The notes beneath the pieces are model-generated. The model ran no database searches. It saw nothing but the letters and a program-made list of their open reading frames with translations, and had not been told where the DNA came from. Positions 43,791 to 57,487 of a stretch of DNA of 64,000 nt are shown here, one piece after another. The stretch covers positions 281,505 to 345,504 of the forward strand of contig NW_002476022.1 in assembly GCF_000189635.1 (NCBI RefSeq). Direction: 5' to 3'. Source of the DNA: Tetrahymena thermophila SB210. Taxonomy: Eukaryota > Ciliophora > Oligohymenophorea > Hymenostomatida > Tetrahymenidae. Made by a program: the position numbers and the translations under genes. Numbering within the stretch: position 1 is the first letter of the stretch; each line of letters opens with the position of its first letter.

Positions 43791-46584
43791 ACATTTTGAA
43801 AATATTGATTTACTTATTCACTCATTCACTCACTCACTTACACTCTTTTCTATTTAGAAATAAAAACTTAATTTATTGTAAATTATTGAATGGCGAACCC
43901 TGCCTGTTTAAATTAAATAAATAATAATAATAACAACAACAACTCCTTAAATTATTACTGAAAAAATAATAAAGATTTAATAAATGACTGACTATTGACT
44001 TCCTAACTAACTTCCAACATATATAAAACTAATAAAATCACTATCTACTTTCTTCTTCAAGCTATCTTTGGACGATGCTATAAAAATTACTTATAATAAA
44101 TAATACACATAATCTGATAATTCTAATATGATATAACAACGAAAACTCTTCTTCCTTACATAAATAAAACAAATTAAGTCTTTCAATTGTATATAGAGAC
44201 TCATCTAAGTTGTTAATTAAGTAGCAGTTAAAGATAGATCAATTAAACTCTAGAAAAAACTTACATAAAACAAATAAATAATTAACAATTTTCAATCAAG
44301 TGTGAATAATGGTAGTAATTCATTTTAAAGCAGTAAGTTCTCAATTAAGGTATTGAGTTTTACTATCCTATATTGAAGCTGCATAACCATTTTGCACTTC
44401 AACATTTATATGAATAATTTAGTAACAAAAAATGGTAAAGAGTAATCAGGTAATTTATTGGTAAATAATGGTAAAAGGTAAACAAATAAATAAATAAAAG
44501 GTAATCTTTACTAACATCAAGCTCTTTCATATATTTTTCTTTATGACCATTGTTTTAATAACAATCAAGCATTCACACATACATACATAATTTTTGAATG
44601 ATTAAATAAATACTAATTCAAATCAGGTCATATTTCAAAAAGAAAATTTATAATAAAGAAGCTTCTTTTAGTAAAAGGTACGTCATAATAAAGATTATTT
44701 TATTAAACCAAATGACGATCTATAATTATTACCGTTCATTTTAGTTAGCACCCCACACAACATCCACTAAGAAAGATGAGAGAATAATAAAGACTGCAAT
44801 CTAATATAAAAAACAGAAGAATAGTCTTTGATGTTCTCTAGATTCTTTCATTAATTATTCTTTAAAAATTGTATTTATAATTTTTCAATTTCAGCTTTTA
44901 TCTATCTATCTATCAGCTGCTTGTCATGGTCAATTTTGAATTTAATCTTAATTTTTATAATGAAAAAAAAATTGAGTCAAACATTTTTTTCTTTGTAAAA
45001 AAAAAAGTAAAATTGTAATAATGTAATATTGTGTAATGTGTATTATTCAAATTCATTCTTTTTATACGTAATGTCCAACACATTTTTTTATATATTTTAT
45101 TTTTCAAATGGTAAAAAAAATTTTATATGAATTTATTCATTTCTTCTTTGTTATTTTTTTAAATAAGTTTTCAAATTCTTTCAGTCTTTACAAGTAAATA
45201 CAGTCAGTACCATCATAATAATACATAACTATTTATCAAATGAATGTTAATTTATTATTTTTTAAATAAACTTTATTTAATTTTTAAATGTCAACTAAAA
45301 AACCTGATTATTTTTGTTATTTGATGATTTAAATGTTTGATTTTTCTTTAAAATATATTGAATTAAAATTATATAAGCTGCTAAATAAGTTTTAATTTAT
45401 TAAACATGATTAATTTAATTAAAAATGTTTATTTTTTTATTTTTTCTAAGAATTAATTTAAAACCAAGTAACTTTCCAAAATAAAGTATAAAAGTCTCTT
45501 TAAAATATTTTAAATCCAATATTTGTAATTTTTTATTAATTATTTAGACTGATTACCTAAACATTAAAATTATAATTTTAATTTTAATTTTTAATCAAAA
45601 TATACCTTAATTAATAATTATTTAAACTTACTATAATCTTTAACAAATTTTAAAAATGAAGTGCTTAGGCTAGTTCTGCTATTTACCAAAATTACTGATG
45701 AATTTTTTTATTGATCTTAAAAAATATTTTCTCTATTTATTTTTCCTATTTTTAGTAATTTTAGTTTATTTAAAATCAATCAGCATTAACTAAAAAAAAA
45801 TTTTTTTAGATTTTAAACTCTGATTAAAAAGAATATTTTTCAAAAATATTTTATACAAATGAGTCTTAAACTCAAAAAAATTGATAAAAAAATATTTAAG
45901 CATTATAAATTGAAATAACTATCAAACAATATTTAAAATAAAATACTTAAAATTAAATTAATTAACTTAAGATTAAATAACTTAATATAATACAATTTAG
46001 ATTAATTTATATTAACATTTAATGGGTAATATCATTTGCATAATTGCATTATCTTTAAATTATGCTATTACAAAAAATATAAATTTACTAATTCTATTAT
46101 TTATTAGACATAAGACTATTTCAAGTGTTTTTAAATCAATACAAATATTTTGTGACTAATTTAAAAGTAGCAAAAGATCTTACATTTTTGAACTCTTATT
46201 AATTAAAATAAATAGCTTAACCATTTTAAGTTCAATAGAGAGATAAAGAGATAGATAGATAGAAAAATGAGGTAAATGATAATATTAATTGATAGATTTT
46301 TTATGAAAGTTTTGATAATCAATTAAATTTTTTTGTTTTTTTTAAAACTTTTTAGGAGGATAAATTTGAAGGTATTAATATAAAATTGAAAAATGAATGA
46401 ATGAATTAAGAATGAATAGAGAGTATCAAACAAATTTGAAAGAAATACAATAATTTATTTATATAGTAAATGAAAGATAAATATAAATTATAAATAAATA
46501 TAAATGTAAATTTTTTTTTGTTTTATAAAAATGAGTGCTTAGCTAACTAACTAAGCAACTAACGCAGACATACAACAACTAGCT
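43791..46584. other. AT-rich spacer with many tetranucleotide repeats
   Basis: Between the 3' ends of convergent genes. Holds CACT repeats (about 43817-43842), AAT/AAC trinucleotide runs (about 43920-43945), CATA repeats (about 44575-44590), TATC repeats (about 44897-44913), GATA repeats (about 46246-46262) and GAAT repeats (about 46394-46410). No supported gene. Confidence 0.6.
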
Positions 46585-47850
46585 TCACTTAACTTCCTAA
46601 TTTTAACTATTGGTATTAATTATTTCTTCTTCCTTTTTTTCTTAATTATTTTGATTTTGGTTTATGCTTTCATTCTTTATTGAATTCATGCTTTAATGTT
46701 GGGAGTAAGCTTATTTATTTTCATGTTAAGAGTGCTCTTATTTTTAAGGTTATTTGGGTTAGTTTATTTGAGGTAAAGTTGTTGCTTGATTATTTTTCAT
46801 CTTATTGTTTAAAAATTCAGTTTAACTATCTTATCTTTTATTTTTCATATTCTAACTCCCAAAACCATAGTGGGTTTATGAACCAGCTTTAGATGTTTAT
46901 GAAAATACATTTGATGTTCCTTGTCTTGATGTATTTTATTTTTTTGTTGCTGTTGTTGTTGTAGGATAGTAGTTTTCCTAAGATGTATTATATGCTGTAT
47001 TTAATTAGGATAGCTTCAAATTGGATGGTTTTTTTCTATTGATTTCTTTATGTTTTATATCAGCTATTGATTGCTAAGCAGATTAAAAAACTTATGTAAA
47101 TTGTTTGCAAAGCTCATGTTCAGGCCCTAAATTTGTCTTAGCAAAATTGACTGCTTTTTCATAAGTCTATAAAGATTCTTCGTATCTTTTTAAGAATTCA
47201 AACTCTACACCCATATTATGATATGCAATAGATAACTTAGTAAATAAATCATCGCTTAATTCTTATTTGCTTTCTTAACCTTCTTAACTTTAATTATTTG
47301 CTTATACTTTTTTAAGCAGGTAACTATTATATTCGTCTTAAAGTAACACAATTGCAATTAAAATGTGTTCTAGAGCTTCATTGTGTCTATCCACATTTGA
47401 GAGTAGAGCACATAGATTTAAATGTGTATCTGCAAGTAGAACAGGATTACCTTATTTTAACTAAATTTCTTGAGCTTTTTGCAAATATATTATACCTGCC
47501 TTGATTTTATTTGTTTTTTTACAGTATTATGCCATATTATTATAAGTAATTGCTTTATAAAGGGCAGATCCTTGACATAAAATTTCTGCTTTCTTTAAAA
47601 AATCATAGCAAGAGTCGTTTTTATCTTTATTTAGACAAATCATGGCAATAATATTACAAATTTCACACAACTTTTCACTCGTTTTTTAATACTACTCGCT
47701 GTCTTCTCCGTAAACTTCCCTTTTCATGTTTAATACCTCTTCCAAAACATTAAGAGTATCTCCTAATTTCTACTACTACTGCAGCTCATCAGCCTTTTTT
47801 TCTAACTCTTTAATTCTTTCTTTTTCTTAGTTCATATTATTATTACTCAT
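46585..47850 (-). CDS. TPR-repeat protein, 421 aa
   Basis: Single exon from ATG 47848-47850 to TGA 46585-46587. After an N-terminal helix (EKERIKELEKKADELQ) come helical pairs with TPR character: ICNIIAMICLNKDKNDSCY with FLKKAEILCQ, ITYNNMAQYCKKTNKIKAG with IYLQKAQEIQ, THLNLCALLSNVDRHNEAL with HILIAIVLLQ, and AYHNMGVEFEFLKRYEESL with YEKAVNFAKTNLGPEH. This pattern resembles kinesin-light-chain-like TPRs. TPR domains bind partner peptides and act as assembly scaffolds. The last ~170 residues are Gln/Asn/Ser/Thr-rich and probably disordered. No enzyme motif. Confidence 0.9.
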
Positions 47851-50569
47851 GTATTAGCGTTATATTTAAATTGATTTATTTAATTAATATAAACTTATTA
47901 CTGCTTGCTATCTTTCTTCTTTTTAATAGTTCTAAATAGTATCTAATAAATAATTATAATAATTATTAATTATTAATTATTAATTCATTAATTTTTGTTT
48001 AGTTTTAGTGAATGCTGTCTTTTAGATTCAGTCAATACTCATAAAATTATAAAAAAGTTGTATATTTTTAAACGACTCTTAGTAAATAAAATACTGTCTG
48101 TCTTTCTTTGCTCTTTCAAATAATGAAATCTTAATTATAATATTTAAAATAAACAAGCTCAATAAATTTTGTATCTTAAATTTCTTTAATGCTACCAAAA
48201 TTATTTAAATTTAATAATCTGAAAACTTAATAATTTTCTAAAATAATAAAAAATTATATTAGAAAAACAAAAAATTTTAATTTTTATTTAAAAAAAAAAT
48301 TTTTTTAATTATATATGCAATTTGTATTTCATAAATCAGTTAATTAATTGTAGTTTGCTTTTAAAATTTTAATTTAATTGATATAAATGGCTTATGAATT
48401 AAATTAAAATAAATAAATGCATCTTCACAAGCCAGATTCATTAATTCATTTTTATTTTTTAAATAAAATGATTTTTTTACCAAAATTTTAAAAACAATAA
48501 AAGAAAAACAAATTAGAATTTTTTTATTTTATTTACATTCTGAATTTATTTATTGATATAAAGTACATTAATTATTTTTATAAAATTCAATTATTTTTCT
48601 AAATAATTTTGTCAAATAAAATTTGTTTGTTAAAATCATAAAAAAATCTGTATAATCTATCTTAAATAATAGAAATATATGAAATAATAATTTTAATAAA
48701 ATATATAATATCATTTGATAATGAATATAAGTAATAAATCATTAAAAAAATTTTTTTTGGTAGAAATTATTTATTTTTTTACATTTTTTGCTTTTATCAT
48801 TTAAATTTTAATTAATTTTTGCATATTCTGTTGATTTTTTTTATTTTTTTGTTTGGTTTACTTTGTTTTTAAGTATTTAATAAGTTTCTTTGCTTTATTT
48901 TATTTTTTTATTTTTTATTTCAAATCTATTTTTTTTATATTTGCTTTTTATTCTTTTTAATTTTTCTTCTTCTTTTTTTTCATTCTCTTGACTGACATAT
49001 CTCAACTCTTTCTTACATAAGACTTAGCTTTTTAAAATTTCTCTTTTTTCTTTTTATAATGATTTTTAATTTTATACATATAGTGAGTCTCTTCAATTCG
49101 ATTTTTCCTAAATATTTTTTTTTAAGGGAATAAGATTGAATGACTTTTAATTAAGTCGGACTGATCATTAATTGATCGCAGCAATCAAACATTGCAATCC
49201 GTGGGCGAGCACCACTATGAGATATGACGGTCTCATGTAAAAGGTTTTAAACTAGATTTTACTGCTATCCAATATGATTTTTTTGTATTGAATTTCATGT
49301 AAGTTTACAGCAGATAAGCAGCTTTTGTTAGGAATTGATGATGATTTAGGATTAAGCACAATGAACTGAGTTTCGCAGCAGTTCATTTTTGGATTAAAAA
49401 CTTTTCCCTAGGCATTCTAAGTACCGTTAGGTACCCCTTTAAGTATGCGATTTTATTTGGAAAGAATGCCTTGATAGGTAAATGCTTAATATATCTGGAT
49501 TAAAAAACTTTCATCAATACTTGTTTCTTAACAACTTAAAGAAATCTAGTCTCGCTATCTTTTTAATTAAAAATGTTTATGAAATTTTCATAAATTAAAA
49601 AAATTTAAAATCAAAAATATTCACAACAGATAGAAAACGAAATCAAAAAAATATTACAATCTATTTATTTTAATTGATATCTTAAAATATTCCTTCTTCT
49701 TAGCATCAGTAAAAAATCTGACCTAAAAAGCAAAAGCTTAGAAAACAAATAAATTCTATTCTAAAATAAAAAAAATATTTTTTTTTAAATTGATAAAAAT
49801 AAAATAGTTTACTTGATTATAATAAAAAGTTATTTTAAAATATAAATTTAATGAAAATAATAATTTTAATAAATGCTTAAATATATGTAAGTTAGAATTT
49901 AAAAAATAAAAATATTATAAAGATTAATAATCAATAAGTGTTTATTAGGTTGTTTTTCTTTATTTAAAATTAACAATGATAATTAATTTTACTATCTTTT
50001 ACTTAAATAAATTCATAAAAAATGCTTGATTTTAATTAATTTATTTATAACTTTTTTTTATTATTTCTTTCTTAACTAATTTATGTAAATAAATTTATTC
50101 ATAAATTTTAACGGATTCTAAGATTGAAAAATAAATTAATAATTTGCGCAAAACAAATAAACTCTATCTTTATAAAAAAATATACAAACAATTTTAATAA
50201 GCATAATTCACAAAGAAAACAAAAAAATAAAATGAGTAAAATTAAGATTCATTCTCTCTAAAAGTTTTTAATAAAATTAATAAATGACTGAAGAGAAATA
50301 TGGAATGTTGGCAAATATTCTTTGAATCTCTTAGGGCTATCTAATAATGCCACTTAGTTTTTATTTCAGGACAAGAATAATTTAAAGATAGCTGAAGATC
50401 TTAATATCAATTAATGATTTAGTCTCAACTATCATTGATGATATAAGATTTTTAAAGAATAAGAGAGTGTATCTTAAAAATTTAACTCATTTATAATAAA
50501 ATTAGGATTATCTAAAATTTAACTTCACAAATCAAAAAACTTTTATCTTTGAAAAAAAGCAGTTACTAA
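47851..50569. other. AT-rich spacer holding a structured RNA candidate
   Basis: T-rich from about 48760 to 49030. The only conspicuous element is the GC-richer, hairpin-dense block at 49141-49500, listed separately. From about 49520 to 50569 nothing is supported. Confidence 0.6.
49141..49500 (+). ncRNA. Structured RNA candidate, possibly SRP RNA
   Basis: A ~360-nt island, clearly richer in G/C than its flanks and without a coding frame, packed with perfect stems: GACTT/AAGTC (49142-49157), GATCA/TGATC (49163-49177), GCAAT/ATTGC (49181-49195), ATGAGA/TCTCAT (49217-49236), AATGAACTG/CAGTTCATT (9 bp, 49360-49387), AGGCATTCT/AGAATGCCT (9 bp, 49410-49471) enclosing GTACC/GGTAC. The apex of the 49360-49387 hairpin reads GAGTTTCGCAGCAG, reminiscent of SRP RNA helix 8 (a small loop followed by GNAGCAG). 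AAAAGGTTTTAA near 49239 can pair with TTAAAAACTTTT near 49394, like a long helix 5. RNase P/MRP or a snoRNA remain possible; strand and ends are uncertain. Confidence 0.45.
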
Positions 50570-53500
50570 TCATAACTCTTTATTAGATTTATTTCTATTA
50601 TTATTATTAATATTATTATTTTAATGGGATTTAATTCTTTCATCTAGGCATAATTAGTTATACTTCTTAACAAATTCGCTATAATAGCTTTTAAAATATT
50701 CTTCAAATTGTCTTTATTAATAAAATAAAAATTAGCTATAAATAAATAAATAATCAATCATACTTTTAAAATAAAAAAATTTCTACCAAAAAAAGCTTCA
50801 TATTAAAAATAAAATATATATTTAAAGAACAAAGAATAACAATATAAATTTATATAGAGAATAAAAAATATTCATAAAATATAATAAGAAAAAATATATT
50901 GAGTTAATAAATAAAAAAAATTTTTTATTTCTATAAAAATGATAACAATAATTCAATCAAATAAAATAAATAATAAATACTTGTTTGTTAAAGAATATTT
51001 GAGCTTAGGTCTGGTTGGTGCTTCAGACATATTTGCAGCAATCTGAGATACTATTGAACCAAAAGGCAAGTGGTCTTTAATAAATAACTCTTTATCCCCT
51101 TTTTGTATTTATATTTTAATGGTATAAATTAATAAAATTTATCTTACTTGTCATAGGTCTTTTCATTCTTAGTCTTTAAATTCTTTGTGTGTACTACACT
51201 TCCTCTCTCTTTTGTAATTTACTTAATTGCTCTTTATTAGTTTTAATCATTAACTCAGTTCTTTACAAATTAACGATCTTTTTATTCTACAGCACAAACT
51301 ACTCTAGATTTGCTTTATACACTTTAAGTTTATCATAGAATTCTTTCGTTTACTTTTTTATGTGTTATTCTATTAAATTTATTTTTTAAATATATATTAA
51401 AATTTTTTCTTTATTAATTGAAATATTTTATATTTAAAAATATTTGAATCAAGCTCTTAACTCTTATAAAAATATTTGAATCAAACTCTAAACACTTAAA
51501 AAAATATTTGAGTCAAACTCTAAAAAACATTTTTATCTTATTAAATTAAAAATTATTTTTAATAAATAATTTTAAAAATAAATGTTTATAAAAAATTAAA
51601 AATAAGTTAAGATTTTTTATTTAAAATAAGTTAAAATTTACTAATAAGTTTGATTTTAAGGTCTAATTCCAATTTAACTGCTTTTTAGTTAATCCTCTAA
51701 TGTATTTCTTCGCTGCCATATTTTATTTTAAAGTTAGGAGGCAATATAAAAAGATCCCCTATAGTGAAAACAAATTATTTTTAAATGATAAAGTTTTTGA
51801 ATAAATAATAATAAGTACTGTGAACTGTAAAAGGAAGAAGTATTTCGCTCTGAGATTAAACTAAACTTTAAGCAAACTGCTAAGTAAATGATGTATTCGA
51901 TCTATTTCCTTTTAGAATATGCTTTTGAGTCTAAGTATTTGTTTAATCATTTGCACTTTTTAACTAATCAGGATCTATATACATTTAATTACTGTAATCA
52001 TTAGTGATGGACATAATATTAGGTATTATTTTCCTTTTTATAATAAAAAATTAATAAACTTGAATATATTTCTAAAAATTATTTACAAATTATTTTGAGT
52101 AAATTATTTTGCTTCATTAATTCCTATATTTAAAAGCTTTTAAATAGACTTATTTTATTTAAATTATTTGAAGTCAAAAGAGCTTGCTGGCAAAATAGAA
52201 GATCGTTAAGCATTTAATTGTGTTTCCTCTGCACTAATCTTGCTTACTTTTGATTATATTTACAAAATGAATAAAAATATATGCACAAATATATTTTTAC
52301 CTTCAAATGATTACTGTCCACCAAATTTAAATTGTGACTTGATCATCCTGGTAATTTCGTTATCTTATAATTTAAAGGTAGAAGTCATATAGTGATCCCA
52401 TTTATCAGAGTAAATTCTAATTTAAGATAGTTGCTAATGTTGACACCACAAAATAAATTTTTAAATGCTATTTATAAAAATTAGTAAGTTAAAATTGGCA
52501 ATTAGTTTTAATTAAATTAAAGATTTTTTTAATTTAGATTTTTTTTTTGAATTTAAGGTTTTTGTTTTAAAATAAGTTTGAATTAACTTTTTTATTTGAT
52601 TTAACATGAAAGCGATCCTTAGTTTTGTGATTTTCTATATTTTTTATACTAGAAAATGCCTACAAATTATTGAGCAAGCTTCTCTCTTTTTTTTACTATT
52701 TCTTTTGGTGACAAATCTTAAGATGACTCTTTAAAAAAACAATTTAACTTTATAGCTCATTTTTGCAATAGTTTTTTTATTCAAGATGTAATTTCTAAAG
52801 TACCTCTGAATTTATGTTGCACATAAATTTTTTCTAAACATATTTTTTTTCCTTTCTAATGCATGATATTTTAAATCACCAAACAACTTTAAAATTTATT
52901 CTGCTGTTAATAAAGTAATTAAATTTTTCTTTTTTGTCTGTAAATACTTATTCAGTTCTTATTTTTATTAAAGAATTTCTATAAAACTTTTTCTTCTTTT
53001 ATCTAATTATTCTTAGTATTTGCTTATCTTTTGTCTCAATAAATCTTCGCTTGTTAGTATTGCTTTCAAAGTTTTTTCTTTAAGGACTAGAGAGTTTTCT
53101 TATAGTTTTTATAGCTTTTGCTCTTTTGACAATATGGGTTTCTTTTTTAAGCTCATTTCATGCAATATTTTATCTATATCTTTGTGAATTTTTATAGTTT
53201 TTTCTCCGTTTTTTTAAATTTATTTAATATTTTTCAGCTATGAGCAATAATCAGGGAATTTTATCATACACTCTTTTTTAAAATATTAATTTTGCTTATA
53301 AATTTCATATTAAAATTGATCTTGATCTACTTCTGTTTATTCTTGCTTCGTTATTGATCTTAATTTGGTTATTTATTCAAAAGAAAATTTTTTCTGAGAA
53401 TCTTTAGCGTTCCTTGTAGTTTAGGAATAAAATTTGTTGTTCTGAGTTTTATTTTAATTAGAATTAATAGGATCGCTCAATAGATATATCATGTGCTCTT

Positions 53501-56500
53501 GCTCTTAATTTTTTTCTATTATATCTAAATACTCTTTCTTTAATAAGATCTAACGCAATTTTTCTTTGTCATTAGAACATAACTCTGCTTCTTTTTATAA
53601 CTATTGAGATAGCTCAGAATCTTCAACATATTATTAGCTAATTTTCTAAAATAACTTTTTAAATTTTCTTTAAGATTCAATTGAAATCTAATTTTCCTAA
53701 AGCTTTTTAAAAGAAAGATATTCTAAAGAATTTTTATTTTGTTAACTAAGTATAGACGAAATTGTATCACATTTATTTAAAGGAAAGTAATTTGGATCTT
53801 TTTATTCTTTTTAGATTATTAAATCTGAAATCTTATCAAAGTTATACGAAGCAAGGAATCCCTAATCTTCATCTATCTCATTTATTTGAATTTCCTGACT
53901 GATGTTTGATATCAAGTTCTTTTTATATTACCTACTCTAATTTTAAAGTTCTTCTTTTAGTTTTTGTTAGTGTTAAATCTCTTTAAACTTTTTAATTAAC
54001 TTTTCTCTTTCTTAATCTGTTTTCCATTAACACCTGCTCAAATATTCTAAAACTTCTGATTATTCTTATTCTTCTTTTTTTTCAGCAAAGCTTCTCGTTG
54101 AGTAGAATGATGATATTCTATTTTTATTAATTTAATACATTTACTTAATTTAAGATTTATTTTGCTAGTTAAGATTTTGATTATTAATTTTTTCTAAAAC
54201 TTATTCATTTTATTTTTATTCACTTTAATTTTACTCATAAAACTATTTCATGGTTTATTCAAAAGACTTGTTTATTGATCTTTAGGAATTAGGCAAGTTA
54301 TTTTCTTCAGTTTTTTTTATAACGAATTACTCTAACTATCCTGTGTCATTCAAATTGAAAGAAGTTTTTCTAGCAGTTGATATGTCTTAATCTTTCGAAT
54401 CAATTGAGAATTAAAGAACATTCTTCTAGATAGTTTTATGTTTACTATAGTCTTTTAAATCTTGACTTTTCATAGTTATTGATTGTTATGTATATTTTTC
54501 ACCAATGTCATTTTAGGTTCCGATTTTAGTTTAATTTTATGATTATTTTTATGTTGTCTCAACAGTTTTAGTTTCCTCTATTTATTGCATCATCAAGCCA
54601 AATTTAGTTTTCTTATCTGTGCTGAAATAATCTTTTTAAGGTTATTATTTCATATCATGAGCTGATTTATTAATTTACAGATCAATTAATTTTTTGTGTC
54701 TTGATGTTAAGCTATGAATATTCTAACTAGAATAAATGTTGTTTTTATCAAGATTAATTTTATTTTTGCTTCCAAAATAATAATGATTTTTTTAGTTGTT
54801 TGACTTATTGCTTACAGTTTAAGTATTTTAATTGATATCTATACGATTCTATATTGATGTTGAAGATGCTACATCTTATTATGGTTATAAGGAATATAAA
54901 GAAAAATTAGCCTCTTGTTAAGAGGCTTGCTAACTTTCATAATTTTTTATTGCATTTTAAAAATTTAAGTTGCTTGTTTAGTTGATAGGTTCATTTAATT
55001 TATTAATAGAAGCTATATAATTTTATGAATCACTATTAGCTTAAAATCCTTTTGGTGATTTATTTGATATTTATATTTATTCGTCTTAAAAATTAAACTT
55101 TTATTAACTAGAATTATATTTTGCCAACTATGATTTAGGAGTTTCTGGATTTTATTAAATTTTCGGACTAAAAACACTAGATCTATTTCTTGAGCTCTAG
55201 GAGCCTTTCCTTTCTAAACTATTATATATAGTAGCTTTTCTTTTAGTGTACTACCTAATTAAATCTATTTAACCTTTTAATTCTGATTAAACAAACTTTA
55301 TGTATCTTTAATAGTATTTTGATTCAGTAAGTTTAAATTATTTTTTTGAAGCACAAACAACTGTTGTAAAGTTAAGTCCACAGTCAACATCTAGGATAAA
55401 GTAATTTAGAAATTATTCAACCAATTTAGGTTCTTAAACATCAAAAATATACTATTTTATATAAAAGAAATATTTTTAATATTTCAAGAATAATTTCATG
55501 TAAAATTTTTATTTATTTAAAAATAATAATTAATTTGTTAATTCTTCTAATTAAAATAGCACTTAATAATAAAAATACTTATTTGACATAAATAATTTTT
55601 CCAAATGCTTATAATAAAATTTAACTATGTCGTTGTTGTTTTAGTTTGTTTTTAAATTATTTGAATTAATTAAAAATTTTTACAAATTCATCTTGTTTTA
55701 AAGTTTTTCTTAGATCAGGATGACCTAAACATTCTTAAGAATTATCTCCCCAAGTAAAGAGTCGTCCAAACTTATCTATAGCTGCACAATGAGAGTATTT
55801 TCCAGAAATCTTAATGAAATTAACATCTTAATTTTAAATCTTGATATCAAATAAAATGGGCCTATATTCTTCTGAATTTTATGATTTTGGCTTTTTTCCA
55901 GTTTAGTCTACAAATTTATCAGAAGCATTTCCTATACCCCAAGTATATAAGTATCCATCTCTAGTCAAAGCAACTGTCTCTTTAAATGTGCAACAAACTT
56001 AAATAATAAATTCTTCTTTTAATTGTTCAACCTATTTAAAATTCTGTTCATAAATTATTAGATTATAATTTATTTTACTTTCTTTGGTGTTTTCTGTATT
56101 TCTTGTCTCATCAATGCCTATTAATAAGGATGACCTAATTTTCCATCTAAAAAGAGTTTAAAAACTAATGAAAATATTAAAATAAAATACATTGAGGATC
56201 TCCCCAAGTATAAACCTAGCCTTAATTATCCCAAGCAGCACAGTGATCTTTGCTACAAGATATACCTTCAACTTTTATAGTCTTTTTAATTCATAAATTA
56301 TTAGAAAAAAACAAAAATTTTTATTACATTAAAAAATGGCATTATCTAAGGTTCAATTATCTCCTTTTCCTTCTAGCCTATTCCCATTTTATTATTTTAA
56401 TTCAGACCAAAACAAACTATGTGCTTATTGTCTAAAACTCCACAAAACGAAAAATTCGTACCTGCTGAAACTAAAGATACTTTAGGGTAATCATATAATA

Positions 56501-57487
56501 AATCATTTAGCAATTATTTTTGTTGGGATGATATTAATGCTGATTAAAATGACATTTAAGAAAATATTCTTGATTATCTTTTTTTATGAGCAAGTTTAGC
56601 TTTTATTAACACTTCATCAGTTATGCTTAATGGAAATAGTTATTCTTCTTGATTTTATTTAACACTAATTCCACATTTGTATTAAGAGATATTTCCCCAA
56701 CAGTATAATTTGCCATTTTCTAATAAAAAAAATTTTTTTTAATATGATGTATTTCATTAAAATTTACCATCAACTGCAAGTACATTCTTCTATCCACAAC
56801 TCACATCTTAGAAATTAACTTTTGATTTTAGTTAATTTACAGCTTTTAACTTTAATTAAATTCTTATTTTTTCGTCTATTATTGAATATTAAAAAAACCA
56901 TTTAAACTTTTTTGTGTTAGATGAATAGAAATGGTTAATAATAAATATTTTTTACTTATTCCTAATTATCCATCAATTCCAGCTCCAAAACTCCATGCCT
57001 ATCCATTTTCTTATTCAATAAATTACAATAAATTATATAAATTTAAATATATCCTGTATTTTTATATTATTTAAAAATAGTAAATTAATTACTATCTAAA
57101 ACAACTGCAAAGTCTTATCCGCAATTAACATTTCTAAATTATTATTTTTTCCTTATGGATTTATTCTTAGCTCTTTTCTCCTCACCTTCATCTGACATAG
57201 AAGGCTAATAAGAGAAGTTCCTTTTTATTTTTTCTTTTTATTTGTCCTCATTTACTTAATTTTCATCAGGTTAAATGTGATAAAATATCCTAAAAGTTAA
57301 TACAATTATTAAGCAAGCAACAAACAAAATTTATTTAAAAAAATATATTTAAATCTTCTCTAAAATACCTGTTTTGAGATTTTATTTTCTACTCTAAGCA
57401 CTCTTGTTGTGGTAAAGTTCCTATATAAAATACTAAAAATAGAATTAAATTAATTTTTTAAAATGTCTTAATTCTACTTGTAGTCAT
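50570..57487 (-). CDS. RCC1 propeller, coiled coil and IQ protein, 1857 aa
   Basis: Fourteen exons (high to low): 57369-57487, 57093-57289, 56956-57009, 56768-56875, 56328-56719, 56191-56281, 56079-56146, 55684-56043, 52301-55451, 52087-52246, 51642-52033, 51148-51369, 50981-51098, 50570-50711; all phases match, 1858 codons. Residues about 92-495 hold seven RCC1 blades, for example NCGQDFAVVLDKNGQAWSFG, GKLYCWG, GQVYTWGDPQYGKLGHP, GYLYTWG, GRLFTWGDNSQECLGHP and finally ILDVDCGLNFTTVV. Exon 9 then gives a long Gln-rich region and coiled coil, an IQ motif near 1344 (IQRYFRNYILNKK) suited to calmodulin binding, and a basic helical tail. RCC1 propellers bind proteins or chromatin; here a scaffold role is likely. 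The first exon has a hydrophobic run (INLILFLVFYIGT); that start is the least certain part. Confidence 0.85.
51436..51530. repeat. Three tandem copies of a ~31-bp unit in an intron
   Basis: AAATATTTGAATCAAGCTC, AAATATTTGAATCAAACTC and AAATATTTGAGTCAAACTC follow one another inside the 272-nt intron 51370-51641. This probably explains why that intron is longer than its neighbours. Confidence 0.75.

Noticed and set aside
55452-55499. ATG at 55497-55499 as start of a separate coiled-coil gene
   Set aside because: The frame begins with the seventh RCC1 blade needed by the upstream exons, and phases join exactly at 55684/55451.
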